NCBI RefSeq assembly: GCF_003385235.1 | Contig: NZ_PQIA01000105.1 | Span: 1 to 34,198, forward strand | Direction of reading: 5' to 3' | DNA from: Amycolatopsis circi | Lineage (GTDB): Bacteria > Actinomycetota > Actinomycetes > Mycobacteriales > Pseudonocardiaceae | DNA length: 34,198 bases | Shown here: one piece after another, positions 15,862 to 24,238 of the stretch | Layout of the letters: every line of letters begins with the position of its first letter | Numbering within the stretch: position 1 is the first letter of the stretch | Notes under the pieces: generated by a model | Seen by the model: only the letters and a program-made list of their open reading frames with translations | What the model was told of the DNA's origin: nothing | The model's database searches: none | Position numbers and translations under genes: made by a program

Positions 15862-16623
15862 TCAGCCCAGAATGCCCTTGATGTCGTGCTCGCGGATCGT
15901 GGCGCTCGCGTCCGAATCCGCGCCCGCGTAGGCCTGCCGCGCCCGGAAAACCGAGGCGCTCAGCGTGCGCGCGTGCGCCCCGGTGGCCCGCACCTGCGAT
16001 TCCAGCGAGCGGCTGAAATCCCCCAGCGCGTCGGAGAACCCGGTTTCCTGCCCGACCTTCCCGAAGCTGTCCTTCGCGATCCCGGTGACCCGGTGCACCG
16101 TCTTCCTGCCGACCGACACCAGTTCGTTCGCGACGTGCTCGGTGGTGCGCTCGTAAGCGAGGAACTGTTCGAGATCGGCTTTGAACCCGCCGTCCTTGCC
16201 GTGGTGCGGCTTCGCGGGTTTGCGCGGGTGGTGCCCGCCCTTGCCGTGGTGCCGGGTGACGTCCTCGGCGGCCTTGCGCGCGGCGGCGAGATGGCTCTGG
16301 TACGCGCCGTTGGTGTAGGTGGACCACGGCTGGAAACTCTTGCCGTGCCCGGAAATCGCCCAGGCGGCCTTGGCGTTCTCGTCCGCGTCGAACAGTTCGT
16401 CGTTGGAGTGCAGGCGGAACTCGTGGCGGCGGGCAGGACCGAGCGAGCCGAGCATGTTGACCTGCCACAGACCGTACGAATTGTCCGGCGGGGTCCCGTT
16501 GTGCGCGCGGGTGTTCCCGCCCGATTCCGCCAGCGCCACCGCGACCGCGGTGGTCAGCGCATGCCCGCGGAACCCGGCCCGGTACGCGTGCTGGGCGATC
16601 TCCTCGGCCGACAACTTGGTCAT
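15862..16623 (-). CDS. Lytic-transglycosylase-like domain fused to C-terminal WXG-like helical domain
   Basis: A 253-residue protein without a Sec signal. Residues 1-120 form a lysozyme/SLT-like domain with catalytic-type Glu33 (VAVALAESGGNTRAHN), the NSYGLWQVN segment (48-56) typical of lytic transglycosylases, and PWSTYTNGAYQ (99-109). A His/Lys/Pro/Gly-rich linker (about 125-147) joins a helical coiled segment (148-253) of WXG100-like composition. The domain order is the reverse of that in the next gene, where the hydrolase is C-terminal. It likely cleaves glycan strands outside the membrane after type VII export, with the helical part serving secretion. No ESX core gene is in the window, so the export route is inference. 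Confidence 0.82.
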   Translation of the reverse strand: MTKLSAEEIAQHAYRAGFRGHALTTAVAVALAESGGNTRAHNGTPPDNSYGLWQVNMLGSLGPARRHEFRLHSNDELFDADENAKAAWAISGHGKSFQPWSTYTNGAYQSHLAAARKAAEDVTRHHGKGGHHPRKPAKPHHGKDGGFKADLEQFLAYERTTEHVANELVSVGRKTVHRVTGIAKDSFGKVGQETGFSDALGDFSRSLESQVRATGAHARTLSASVFRARQAYAGADSDASATIREHDIKGILG

Positions 16624-16659
16624 CTCCTGCCCCCTTCAGCAGGGCGCTTCGCCGCTGCC

Positions 16660-17493
16660 CTAAGTGAGACGGAACCCTTCGTCTTCCGGTTCCCTAGTCC
16701 CCCGATCGGACGACACCTCGCGCCCGAGTTCCTGCATCCGGTCCGCGAGCCACGCGTGGTCCGCGGGCGCGACCGTGACCCACTTCGTGCCCGCGCTTTC
16801 CCGGACGACCGCTCCGTACCGGCCGGCTTCGGTGTCGTACCAGGCGACCACTGGCGAACGACCGCCCGGGCCGTTGACCGCGAACTGGCCGTACGCGACG
16901 CGCGGCGTGGTGACGAGCGTCGAAATCGCGCGCAGATCGCGACCGGCGAGACCGGCCCGGCCGAGCACTCGCTCGAAAGCGGCGTGCCCGTGCTCCGCAA
17001 ACGCTTGCATTGCCTCGGAAAACGCCTCGCGCGGCAACCGCACCGCGGTGCCGGGCCCGGGTTCGGCGTCCCCGACGACGCCCGCCGCGAGCTGCGGTAC
17101 GTCGTCGGGCAGGCACGGCCGCAACGCGAGTTCGCCCGCGTCGAGAACGGCCAGCACGCCCAGTTTGCGCCCGGCCGCGGCCAGCGCGCGCAGCGGCGGA
17201 TCGCGGAACACCAGCAGGTCGACCGAAAACGCCGGTTCGGCCAGCACCGCGAACACCTGGCCGAGCAGCGGGTGCGGTTCGTCCTCGTCGTCGAGCAGCC
17301 CGGCCGCGGCGAGGCTTTCCGCGACCTCGGTTCCGAGTCCGTCGCGCTCTTCCATCGTCTGGCCGTGCGAGGGCACGTCCAGCGGATACGGCGCGGGGCC
17401 GAGGTCGAAATCCGACCACAGCAGGTCGAATTCCAGGTGCGAGAGCGCGATCCCGCCGACCTCGGGGAGGTGTCTGGCCATCCGCGCCGTCAC
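16660..17493 (-). CDS. EspG-family ESX secretion-associated chaperone
   Basis: A 277-residue protein with the EspG pattern: ALSHLEFDLLWSDF near the start (residues about 16-29, chaperone N-terminal strand), a DLLVFRDPP segment near 105, and C-terminal SPVVAWYDTEAGRYG with a final GTKWVTVAPAD. EspG proteins are cytosolic and bind PE-PPE-type heterodimers, guiding them to the ESX translocon. The GTG start overlaps the PPE-like gene's stop (GTGA); an ATG four codons later is the alternative. Immediate linkage to a PPE-like and a WXG-like gene identifies its likely clients. Confidence 0.85.
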   Translation of the reverse strand: MTARMARHLPEVGGIALSHLEFDLLWSDFDLGPAPYPLDVPSHGQTMEERDGLGTEVAESLAAAGLLDDEDEPHPLLGQVFAVLAEPAFSVDLLVFRDPPLRALAAAGRKLGVLAVLDAGELALRPCLPDDVPQLAAGVVGDAEPGPGTAVRLPREAFSEAMQAFAEHGHAAFERVLGRAGLAGRDLRAISTLVTTPRVAYGQFAVNGPGGRSPVVAWYDTEAGRYGAVVRESAGTKWVTVAPADHAWLADRMQELGREVSSDRGTREPEDEGFRLT

Positions 17494-18674
17494 TCGCCCA
17501 GCACGGGCGGGTACGCGTCCGGCAGATCCTCGAGGAAATCGAAGGCACTGCCCTTGGTGTAGCGGTTGTGGTGGTCCCCGGCGCCTTCGCCGCGCTGGCC
17601 GGACATCGGCGGGAGGAACCCGCCGGACATCGGGCCGCCGCCGCGCGCGCCCGCCGCGGCCCCGGCCGCCGCACCGCCGGGCCCCGCCGTCCCGCCCAGC
17701 GGACCGCCGGGCATCCCGCCGGGCAGCGAACCGCCGCTTCCGGAGCCGTTGCCGCCCAGCGCACCGGCGGAACCGCTCCCGAAAGCACCGGCCGACCCCG
17801 GCGTTCCGGCCGTCCCGCCGAACGGACCGCCCGCGCCCGCGAACTGCCCGGCATCGCCCGGCACGACCGACGACGCCGTGGTCGCGTCGCTGCCCGATGC
17901 CCCGGAACCGGGCGAAGGCCGTTGCCCGCGATCGGTTCCGCTGCCGCCGGTTCCGTCGCCGGAGTCGATGTTCGTAGTCTTCGGTGCGCCGGTGAACTGC
18001 GGCAGCTTGTCGTGCACGCCCTTGCTCGAGGTCTCGTAGCTTTCCATCACGCGGACGGCCTCGGCTTTCGCCTGCGAGGCGGCGCGTTTGGCGGGCAGAT
18101 GGTCGTCGAGGAGCTGATCGACCATCACCGCGCCGCTGGGGCCGCTGGCCGCGTTGAGGTCGTAGCCGTCGCGGAACTGGTTCTCCGCCACGGAGAACAC
18201 CGGTTCCGGCATCTTGTGCTTGGCCGTTTCGACCGCGCTCGTGTAGTGGTCGAGCTTGTCGCCGACCTCGCGCATCGTCTCGCTCGCGCCCGCGCCCCAG
18301 GAGGTCAGCTTCGACGCCGACTGCGCCGCTGTCCCCGCCGCGCCGCCCCGCCAGGAAAGCAGCAGCTTCTGCACCGTTTTGTGCACCTCGGCGGTCGCCG
18401 AGTCGACGTCGTAGGCGAGCTTGCCCCACTGGTGCGCGGACGAGCCCATCGCGACCGGGTCCGCGGTCATGATCATGTCGTAGAGCGTGGTGTGCGCCCA
18501 GGCGTTCCAGTTGATCTTGCCGAAGGACGCGTCTTTCAGGTTGGCCCGCTGGGCGAGCTTGGTGCGCCGCAGGACCCTGCGCTGCGCGGCGGTGGGCGGG
18601 TGGTCCTCGCTCCACAGCCGGTGCTTGCGGTGCTTGTCGTACGGCAGCCGTTCGTAGCCCGGTGTCCGGCTCAT
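17490..18674 (-). CDS. PPE-like WXG-containing type VII secretion substrate with Gly/Pro-rich C-terminus
   Basis: A 394-residue protein. Residues about 50-215 are helical with a WXG at 108-110 (LLLSWRGGAAG), followed by AQSASKLTSWGAGASETM, an arrangement like the PPE/WXG100 superfamily. Residues about 215-365 are glycine-, serine- and proline-rich low complexity. A conserved-looking acidic C-terminus (NRYTKGSAFDFLEDLPDAYPPVLGE) may carry a secretion or docking signal. The N-terminal 45 residues are basic and unusual for a PPE protein. The start overlaps the upstream stop (ATGA). The likely heterodimer partner is the WXG-like protein encoded just upstream, with EspG (next gene) as chaperone. 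Confidence 0.78.
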   Translation of the reverse strand: MSRTPGYERLPYDKHRKHRLWSEDHPPTAAQRRVLRRTKLAQRANLKDASFGKINWNAWAHTTLYDMIMTADPVAMGSSAHQWGKLAYDVDSATAEVHKTVQKLLLSWRGGAAGTAAQSASKLTSWGAGASETMREVGDKLDHYTSAVETAKHKMPEPVFSVAENQFRDGYDLNAASGPSGAVMVDQLLDDHLPAKRAASQAKAEAVRVMESYETSSKGVHDKLPQFTGAPKTTNIDSGDGTGGSGTDRGQRPSPGSGASGSDATTASSVVPGDAGQFAGAGGPFGGTAGTPGSAGAFGSGSAGALGGNGSGSGGSLPGGMPGGPLGGTAGPGGAAAGAAAGARGGGPMSGGFLPPMSGQRGEGAGDHHNRYTKGSAFDFLEDLPDAYPPVLGE

Positions 18675-19165
18675 GCCGGCGTCCCTCCCCCGTCGTCCGC
18701 CCGGCGGTGCAGCGCGTCGAGCGAATCCTTCGCGTCGCTTTCCTGCTGGACGTGCCCGGCGCTCGCCCGGCGGATGGCCTCGCGCAAGGACGACAGCTCG
18801 TCGAGGTACTGCTGCAGGATCGCCTGCGCGCCGCCGTCCGCGGACCCGCGCACGCCGAACGCCTGCCGCAGGTGGGCCGCCACCGGGCTGGTGCCGTCCT
18901 TGAGCGGATGCGCGAGCTGTTTGGCCTGTTCGAGGCAGGCGGTCAGCTCCTGCTGGCGCTTCTCCAGCTCCGCGTCCGCCGCCGCGATTTCGGCCGGGTC
19001 CAGTTCGATGACGCCGGTGTCCGCGACGATCTCGGCGGCGCCCGCCCCGGCCGGGCCCCGCACGGAATCCGAGGTCTCCGGCCGCCCGGCCCAGTGCTTC
19101 TCTCCGGCCTGTTTCTTGTGCAGCGCACGGACGTCTGCCCAGTCCGAAACCCGGTGCGAACTCAC
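18671..19165 (-). CDS. WXG-like helical protein, first gene of the ESX-associated cluster
   Basis: A 164-residue, mostly helical protein. A WAG sits early (KHWAGRP, residues 23-29). A coiled coil spans about 57-88 (DPAEIAAADAELEKRQQELT) and another helix about 113-153. The upstream part of the open frame does not look like protein, so the GTG at 19165 was chosen; a GGAGG lies just upstream. It is coupled to the PPE-like gene (ATGA overlap), fitting a PE/PPE- or EsxA/B-like pair. It is larger than the usual 100 residues, so this is a WXG-like/ESX-associated protein rather than a classic EsxA. Confidence 0.65.
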   Translation of the reverse strand: MSSHRVSDWADVRALHKKQAGEKHWAGRPETSDSVRGPAGAGAAEIVADTGVIELDPAEIAAADAELEKRQQELTACLEQAKQLAHPLKDGTSPVAAHLRQAFGVRGSADGGAQAILQQYLDELSSLREAIRRASAGHVQQESDAKDSLDALHRRADDGGGTPA

Positions 19166-19333
19166 CCCAGTCCACCTCCCAGCAGGCGTCCTCGACGGAC
19201 GCGCGCACCAGTATGTCAGCCGTCCGGGCCGCAGGCATCCGGTCCGGGAAAGTCGGCGATGGGACGGCTCCGGCGGGGCCGCGGTTCCCGGGGTCACCCG
19301 GACGGCGGACGAGCAGCGCCGTCTCGCCGAGGG

Positions 19334-19909
19334 TCAGCCCCGCGGCGGATTCGCGCCCCGGACAAGCAATTCCGCCACCGAGCGGGCAGCCGCCTCGACG
19401 TCGTCGCCGACGTCCGCGGGCAACGCGCGCTGCAGCCACAGCGTCGCGAACCCGTGCACGAGCGACCAGGCCGCCGCGCCGGCGACCACCGGATCGACGC
19501 TTCCGTCCCGGAAACCGGCGATCGCCCAGTCCAGCGCCTGATTGCTGCGCGCCTGCGCGGCCCGCAGGTCCGGATCGTCTTCGCGGAGCAGCTCCGGACG
19601 GAACATCACCTCGAAGTGCGCCCGGTGCTCGACCGCGGACGAAACGTAAGCGACCCCGGCCTCGAGCAGGTCCGACGACGGCGGCAGCTCTTCAAGGGTG
19701 TCCGCGAGCAGGTCGAACCCCTGCGCGGCGACCGCGGTGAGCAGCCCGGACCGGTCGCCGAAGTGGTGGGCCGGGGCGGCGTGCGAAACCCCGACCCGGC
19801 GGGCGAGGTCGCGCAGGTTGACCGCGGCCGGACCGGACTCGCCGAGCACCTCGACGGCCTCGGTCAGCACCGCCTGCCGCAGATCGCCGTGATGGTAACG
19901 ACGGGCCAT
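19334..19909 (-). CDS. TetR/AcrR-family transcriptional regulator
   Basis: A 191-residue TetR-family protein. MARRYHHGDLRQAVLTEAVEVL begins the DNA-binding domain, with the helix-turn-helix at about residues 30-50 (LRDLARRVGVSHAAPAHHFGDRSGLL), close to the consensus. The C-terminal ligand domain contains AWSLVHGFATLWLQ, typical of the TetR_C_33/WHG subgroup. The target is unknown. An imperfect inverted repeat at 19924-19939 lies just upstream and suggests autoregulation. It is the only gene between the ESX-type cluster and the hairpin ending the DHFR-fold gene. Confidence 0.88.
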   Translation of the reverse strand: MARRYHHGDLRQAVLTEAVEVLGESGPAAVNLRDLARRVGVSHAAPAHHFGDRSGLLTAVAAQGFDLLADTLEELPPSSDLLEAGVAYVSSAVEHRAHFEVMFRPELLREDDPDLRAAQARSNQALDWAIAGFRDGSVDPVVAGAAAWSLVHGFATLWLQRALPADVGDDVEAAARSVAELLVRGANPPRG

Positions 19910-19923
19910 GGCATCGAGTATGC

Positions 19924-19939
19924 CACCGACTTGTCAGTG
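19924..19939. promoter_or_regulatory. Candidate TetR operator
   Basis: CACCGAC and GTCAGTG are 7-bp arms with one mismatch around a 2-bp centre, 15 bp upstream of the TetR start codon. Size and position fit a TetR-family autoregulatory operator. There is only one copy, so this is suggestive. Confidence 0.4.
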
Positions 19940-19978
19940 CCTAGATGAAGCGAACGGCTCCGGCCTGCTGCCGCGGAG

Positions 19979-20033
19979 GTCCGTGAAGGGCTCCTTGAGG
20001 GAATCTGATTCCCTCAAGGAGCCCTTCACGGAC
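19979..20033. terminator. 55-bp perfect palindrome (27-1-27) after the DHFR-fold gene
   Basis: Exactly complementary 27-nt arms flank a single T at 20006. The outer sequence is GTCCGTGAAGG and the centre GAATCTGATTC. It lies 21 bp after the stop of the minus-strand gene at 20054-20629, as expected for a strong terminator. It has the same length and outer eight bases as the palindrome at 24239-24293. Confidence 0.8.
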
Positions 20034-20053
20034 GCCCGCGCCCGAGGATCCGC

Positions 20054-20629
20054 TCAGCGGACGAACTCGAAGATTTGCTTCTGAATCCCGTTCGCATAGG
20101 TTTCGCTTTCGATCAGCTTCAGCGGCTGCTTGGCCTTGTCGGTTTCGCTGAACAGCCGCTTCCCCGCGCCGAGCAGGACCGGGAAGACCAGCAGGTGCAG
20201 CCGGTCGACCAGGCCGGCGTCGGTGAGGTCGCGGACCAGGGTCGCGCTGCCGTTGACGATGATCGGGCCGCCCTCGGTTTCCTTCAAAGCGGCGACCTCG
20301 GCAAGGGAGCGAAGAATGGTCGTTTCGCCCCAGTTCGTCACGAGGTCCTCGTCGCGCAGGGTCGTCGACACGACGTATTTCGGCATCACCTTGTAGTGCG
20401 GGAATTCCTCGGTCATGTCCGGCCACACCGGCGAGAACGCCTCGTAGCTGACCCGCCCGAGCAGCAGCGCGGTCGCCTCCTCCTGCTCGGCGCCCTTGAG
20501 CGCGTAGGCGGCGGGCTCGAACTCGATGTCCTTGAACGTCCAGCCGGCGTTCCGGTACCCGGCCTCGCCGCCGGGGGCTTCGACGACGCCGTCGAGGGAC
20601 ACGAACGCGGTGGCGATGAGGGTGCGCAT
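20054..20629 (-). CDS. Dihydrofolate-reductase-fold protein (RibD C-terminal domain family)
   Basis: A 191-residue protein of the RibD_C/DHFR-like family common in actinomycetes. MRTLIATAFVSLDGVVEAP is the standard N-terminus, followed by ALLLGRVSYEAFSPVWP (about residues 55-71), VVSTTL and IIVNGSATLVRDL. The ATG at 20629 has AGGAG eight bases upstream and removes a 12-residue non-conserved extension. Such proteins bind NADPH, but their substrates are mostly unknown; this is not the essential folate enzyme. It is monocistronic, ending at the palindrome 19979-20033. Confidence 0.87.
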   Translation of the reverse strand: MRTLIATAFVSLDGVVEAPGGEAGYRNAGWTFKDIEFEPAAYALKGAEQEEATALLLGRVSYEAFSPVWPDMTEEFPHYKVMPKYVVSTTLRDEDLVTNWGETTILRSLAEVAALKETEGGPIIVNGSATLVRDLTDAGLVDRLHLLVFPVLLGAGKRLFSETDKAKQPLKLIESETYANGIQKQIFEFVR

Positions 20630-20728
20630 GGGATCAGCTCCTGGTTCGGGATGGTGCCTGTTCACCTACGCGTCGAACGGGACCGTCCCGATCAGACACG
20701 CCACCCGGAACCCTGGATATGACCTGGC

Positions 20729-21847
20729 TCACACCGGAGTGTGCCAGGCGTCGTACCCGTAGATCGCGTCCGCGGCGGTCGAACTGCTTCCGCTCTGCTT
20801 GAGCCAGCTGTTGTTCCGCGAGGCCAGCTGCACCTCGCGGGTCCGGTCCAGCCGAGCCGCCTGGTACGCCTTCAACGCGACCTCCGTGTTCGGATAAGCC
20901 GCCAGCGCCCGCGAGAGCACGACACTGTCCTCGATGGCCATTCCCGCGCCTTGTGCCATGAACGGCATCATCGGGTGGCACGCGTCGCCCAGCAGCGTCA
21001 CCGGGCTGGACGACCAGGTCGGCAGCGGATCGCGGACGTACAGCGCCGATTGCAGTACCGAATCGCACGCCTCCAGCAGCGCGCGGGCCTCGGGGTGGAA
21101 GCCGCGGTACGCCTCGCGCAGTTCGGCGACGTCGCCCGGAGTGGTCCAGGATTCGTGCCGCCACTGGCTTTGCCGGGTCGTGGCGAAGACGAATACGTCC
21201 GCGCCGCGGTTGAGCGGGAAAGTCACCAGTTGCGTGTCCGGATCCGGACCCCACCATTTGGTGAAGGAGTCCAGGTTCGGCACGTCCACCGAACCCGCGG
21301 GCAACACCGCGCGGTACGCGACGACGCCGGTGAACTCGGGGTGTTCCGCGCCGAACAAAGCGGTGCGGACGGCGGAGTGGATGCCGTCAGCGCCGATCAC
21401 GACGTCCGCGGAAGCCGTCGAAGAACCGAAGTCCAGCGAGACCGAGTCCGTTGTGGACAGTCCGGTCAGCTTGTGTCCCAAGTGGACGACGCCGTCGGGC
21501 AGCGCGCGTTCCAACGCGGCCAGCAGATCCGCGCGGTGCATCGTGAGCTGCGGCGAACCGTAGCGGCGTTCGGCCTCGTCGCCCATCGGCAGCCGGGAGG
21601 TTTCCTCGCCGGTGTCCCAGGTGCGGCTGATCCGGTACTTCGGCCGCGCCGCGGTTTCCCGCAGTTCGTCGCCGATCCCAAGGCCGTCGAGGGCGCGGAC
21701 GGCGTTGGGCGTCAGGTTGATGTCCGCGCCGACGCGGCCGAATCCGCCCGCCTGTTCGTGCACGACCGGCGAGAATCCGGCCTTCCGCAGGGCGGCAGCG
21801 GCGGCCAGGCCGCCGATCCCGCCGCCGACGATCGCGATTTCCGGCAC
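20729..21847 (-). CDS. FAD-dependent aromatic monooxygenase, NicC/salicylate-hydroxylase-like
   Basis: A 372-residue group A flavoprotein monooxygenase. GGGIGGLAAAAAL (8-20) is the FAD dinucleotide motif, VVIGADGIHSAVR the DG motif, and LLGDACHPMMPFMAQGAGMAIED the GD motif. From memory, segments such as RYGSPQLTMHRADLL, FTKWWG and the C-terminal AIYGYD resemble 6-hydroxynicotinate 3-monooxygenase (NicC) more than salicylate hydroxylase, but no alignment was possible. The GTG start follows an AGGAG site. It is last in a three-gene unit with an MFS transporter and an MBL-fold hydrolase. The probable reaction is NADH-dependent ring hydroxylation, possibly decarboxylating, of a hydroxyaryl carboxylate. 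Confidence 0.84.
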   Translation of the reverse strand: MPEIAIVGGGIGGLAAAAALRKAGFSPVVHEQAGGFGRVGADINLTPNAVRALDGLGIGDELRETAARPKYRISRTWDTGEETSRLPMGDEAERRYGSPQLTMHRADLLAALERALPDGVVHLGHKLTGLSTTDSVSLDFGSSTASADVVIGADGIHSAVRTALFGAEHPEFTGVVAYRAVLPAGSVDVPNLDSFTKWWGPDPDTQLVTFPLNRGADVFVFATTRQSQWRHESWTTPGDVAELREAYRGFHPEARALLEACDSVLQSALYVRDPLPTWSSSPVTLLGDACHPMMPFMAQGAGMAIEDSVVLSRALAAYPNTEVALKAYQAARLDRTREVQLASRNNSWLKQSGSSSTAADAIYGYDAWHTPV

Positions 21848-21874
21848 AGCGAAAGCTCCTTTGAGACAAGTCTT

Positions 21875-22768
21875 TTAGACAGCGAGGTCAAGCAGGTCGT
21901 GGCCCACGACGACCGGGCCGGAATAGTGCGGACGGACTCGCCGGAGCCAGCCCTCGTCGTCGAGCCGGGCGGGATCGGCCGGGCCGAGGTGCGACAGCGC
22001 GACCCGCTTGGCCCCGGCCGCCGCGGCGACCCGGCCGACGTCCGCCGGTGAGGTGTGCGAGGCGGCGAGGAAGTCCAGTAGTTTCGGCGAATAGCCGATG
22101 CTGCGGTAGAAATCGGGCTCCATCGCTTCGTGCACCAGCAAGTCGGCACCCGCCGCCAACTCGCCGACCGCGTCGCTGCGGGCGGTGTCGCCGGAGAAGG
22201 CGACCACGCCGTGTTCGGTCTCGAACCGGTAGCCCAGTGCCAGATGCAGTGGCGGATGCGGGACGGCCCGAGCTGTCACGCGTACCCGATCGTCTTCGTG
22301 CACAACGGTTTCCCCAGCCACCGAGACGTCGGTAGCGCGGATCAGGCTGGCCAGCCGCGGCCGGTCGCTGGTCCGCTGCCGCACCGCGACGTCCTGTCCG
22401 AACGCGGCGAGATTGCCCGCGATCAGCCCCGCCGTGCCCGCGGCGGGCGGACCGGGGTCGGTCGGGTCCGGGCCGGGGCCGTAGACCCGTACCGGATCGA
22501 CGACGCCCTGGTTGGCCGGGCCCCAGCCGAGCAGGAAGAGCGTGAACAGTTCGGCGACGTGGTCGGAATGCAGGTGCGTCACGAACACCGCGGCCAGATC
22601 GCGCAGGGACAGCCCGGCGGCGACGTACTTGCCGAGCGTCCCGTAGCCCGCGTCGACCAGATAGACGCGGCCGCCGACGACCACCGCGTTCGCGCAGCCC
22701 TGCCGGCCCGGCGCCGGGTACGGCCCGGCCGCCGTGCCGAGCAGGACCACGCGCAACGGATCCGTCAC
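21875..22768 (-). CDS. Metallo-beta-lactamase-fold hydrolase
   Basis: A 297-residue MBL-fold protein with the metal motif THLHSDHV (His65, His67, Asp69, His70), a GDTARSDAV segment (about 195-203), a later HEAM, and a LSHLGPAD near the C-terminus. The overall style is that of the RNase Z/arylsulfatase-like branch acting on small molecules. The GTG start overlaps the transporter stop (GTGA). Within the transporter-hydrolase-monooxygenase unit it probably hydrolyses an ester, lactone or formyl-amide of the transported aromatic compound or of its product. Exact substrate unknown. Confidence 0.85.
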   Translation of the reverse strand: MTDPLRVVLLGTAAGPYPAPGRQGCANAVVVGGRVYLVDAGYGTLGKYVAAGLSLRDLAAVFVTHLHSDHVAELFTLFLLGWGPANQGVVDPVRVYGPGPDPTDPGPPAAGTAGLIAGNLAAFGQDVAVRQRTSDRPRLASLIRATDVSVAGETVVHEDDRVRVTARAVPHPPLHLALGYRFETEHGVVAFSGDTARSDAVGELAAGADLLVHEAMEPDFYRSIGYSPKLLDFLAASHTSPADVGRVAAAAGAKRVALSHLGPADPARLDDEGWLRRVRPHYSGPVVVGHDLLDLAV

Positions 22769-24147
22769 GGCGAAACCTCTTCGAGCGTGCGGCCCTTGGT
22801 CTCCTCGGCGAAGAACCCCGCGACCAGCGCGCCGACGAAGCAGATCCCGCCGAGCACCAGGAACACCGACGCGAGTCCGCTGCCGCCCGCGTACAGCGCG
22901 CCGACCAGGATCGGGCCGAGGATCAGGCCGAACCGGTTCATCACGCCGCCGAGGCTGACGCCCAGCGCACGGCTGCGGGTCGGGTACAGCTCCGGCGTGT
23001 ACAGGTACAGGCAGACGTTCACCGCGAAGTTGAACATCGCCGCGAGCGAGGACCACACCAGCAGCTGCAACGGAGTCCCGGCGCCGAGCGCGCCCAGCAC
23101 GACCAGCATCGCGGTCGTCCCGCCCAGCCCCGCGGCCAGCACGAACCGGCGGCCGAGCTTGTCCACGACCAGCGCGGCGATCAGGCAGCCGACCAGACCG
23201 GCGACCGACGTGGCCGTGCTGTACCAGAGCGCCTGGCCGATCGAGAGGTGGAACGAACCCTTGTACAGCGTCGGCAGCCACGAGGTGATGCCGTAGTTGG
23301 CGAGGTAGCCGACGAACCAGATCGTCCACACCATCAGCGTGCGCCGCCGGTAGCGACCGGCGAACAGGTCGCGGAACGAACCGCGCTTCGCGGGCACCGC
23401 TGCCGGTGCCGCGGCGGCCTCAGCAGGCGGAGGCAATGGACGGCCAAGGGATTCTTCGACGCGGCGTTCGATCAACGCCATCGTCTGCTCGGCCTTCTCG
23501 GTGTGCCCGTGCGCGGCGAGCCAGCGCGGCGACTCCGGAATCCGCAGCTGCAGCAGCACCGCGGCGATACCGGGAACGGCGGCCAGCGCGAACAGCGGAC
23601 GCCAGCCCCAGTGCGGGATGACCCACGCCGCGACCAGCGCGCCGACCGCGAGACCGGCCGGGAAGACGATCTCGTACATCAGGACAAACCGGCCACGGCG
23701 GCGAGCCCGGCTGATCTCCGCGATGTACGCGGCGGCGGTCGGCACTTCGCCGCCGATCGCGAGACCCTGCACGAACCGCAGGATCAGGAACGGCAGCAGC
23801 GCGGTGCACAACGTCATCGCCAGGCTGCACAACGCCGTGACGGCGACGCACAGCGTGATCACCTTGACGCGGCCGATCCGGTCGGCGGCCCAGCCGGACG
23901 CCAGCGCGCCGAGCAGCATGCCGATCGAGCCGATGGTCAGCGTCGCGGTGCTGGAGGCGGTCGTCATGTGCCACTCGCGGCCGATGACCGGCAGCGTGTA
24001 GGCGATCAGCAGCTGGTCGAACGCCTCGAAGAACGTGACGATGCCGATGATCAGGCGAATCGAGACCTGCCATCGCGACATCGGGAGCCGTTCCAGCCGG
24101 GCGGCGATGTCCCGCTGGGTCACCTCGGGGGTGGCGGCGATACTCAT
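22765..24147 (-). CDS. MFS transporter, aromatic-acid/sugar-porter-like
   Basis: A 460-residue protein with about twelve transmembrane helices. The motif GWAADRIGRVKVI follows helix 2, PESPRWLAAHG lies before the central loop, VVDKLGRRFVL marks the C-terminal half, and PELYPTRSRALGVSLGG lies near helix 10. FFEAFDQLLIAYTLPVI in helix 1 carries an acidic residue, as in aromatic acid:H+ symporters. The ATG follows GAGGAGGG. It leads the unit with the MBL hydrolase and FAD monooxygenase, so it probably imports their substrate. The palindrome at 24239-24293 separates it from the large operon upstream. Confidence 0.88.
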   Translation of the reverse strand: MSIAATPEVTQRDIAARLERLPMSRWQVSIRLIIGIVTFFEAFDQLLIAYTLPVIGREWHMTTASSTATLTIGSIGMLLGALASGWAADRIGRVKVITLCVAVTALCSLAMTLCTALLPFLILRFVQGLAIGGEVPTAAAYIAEISRARRRGRFVLMYEIVFPAGLAVGALVAAWVIPHWGWRPLFALAAVPGIAAVLLQLRIPESPRWLAAHGHTEKAEQTMALIERRVEESLGRPLPPPAEAAAAPAAVPAKRGSFRDLFAGRYRRRTLMVWTIWFVGYLANYGITSWLPTLYKGSFHLSIGQALWYSTATSVAGLVGCLIAALVVDKLGRRFVLAAGLGGTTAMLVVLGALGAGTPLQLLVWSSLAAMFNFAVNVCLYLYTPELYPTRSRALGVSLGGVMNRFGLILGPILVGALYAGGSGLASVFLVLGGICFVGALVAGFFAEETKGRTLEEVSP

Positions 24148-24238
24148 GGGCCCTCCTCGGAGCCGGAGCGTGCAATCGATCGTAGGGGGTTTCAGGCGCG
24201 ATGCCAGGAACTCGAGGCGGCGCTGGGGTGCGTCTGCT

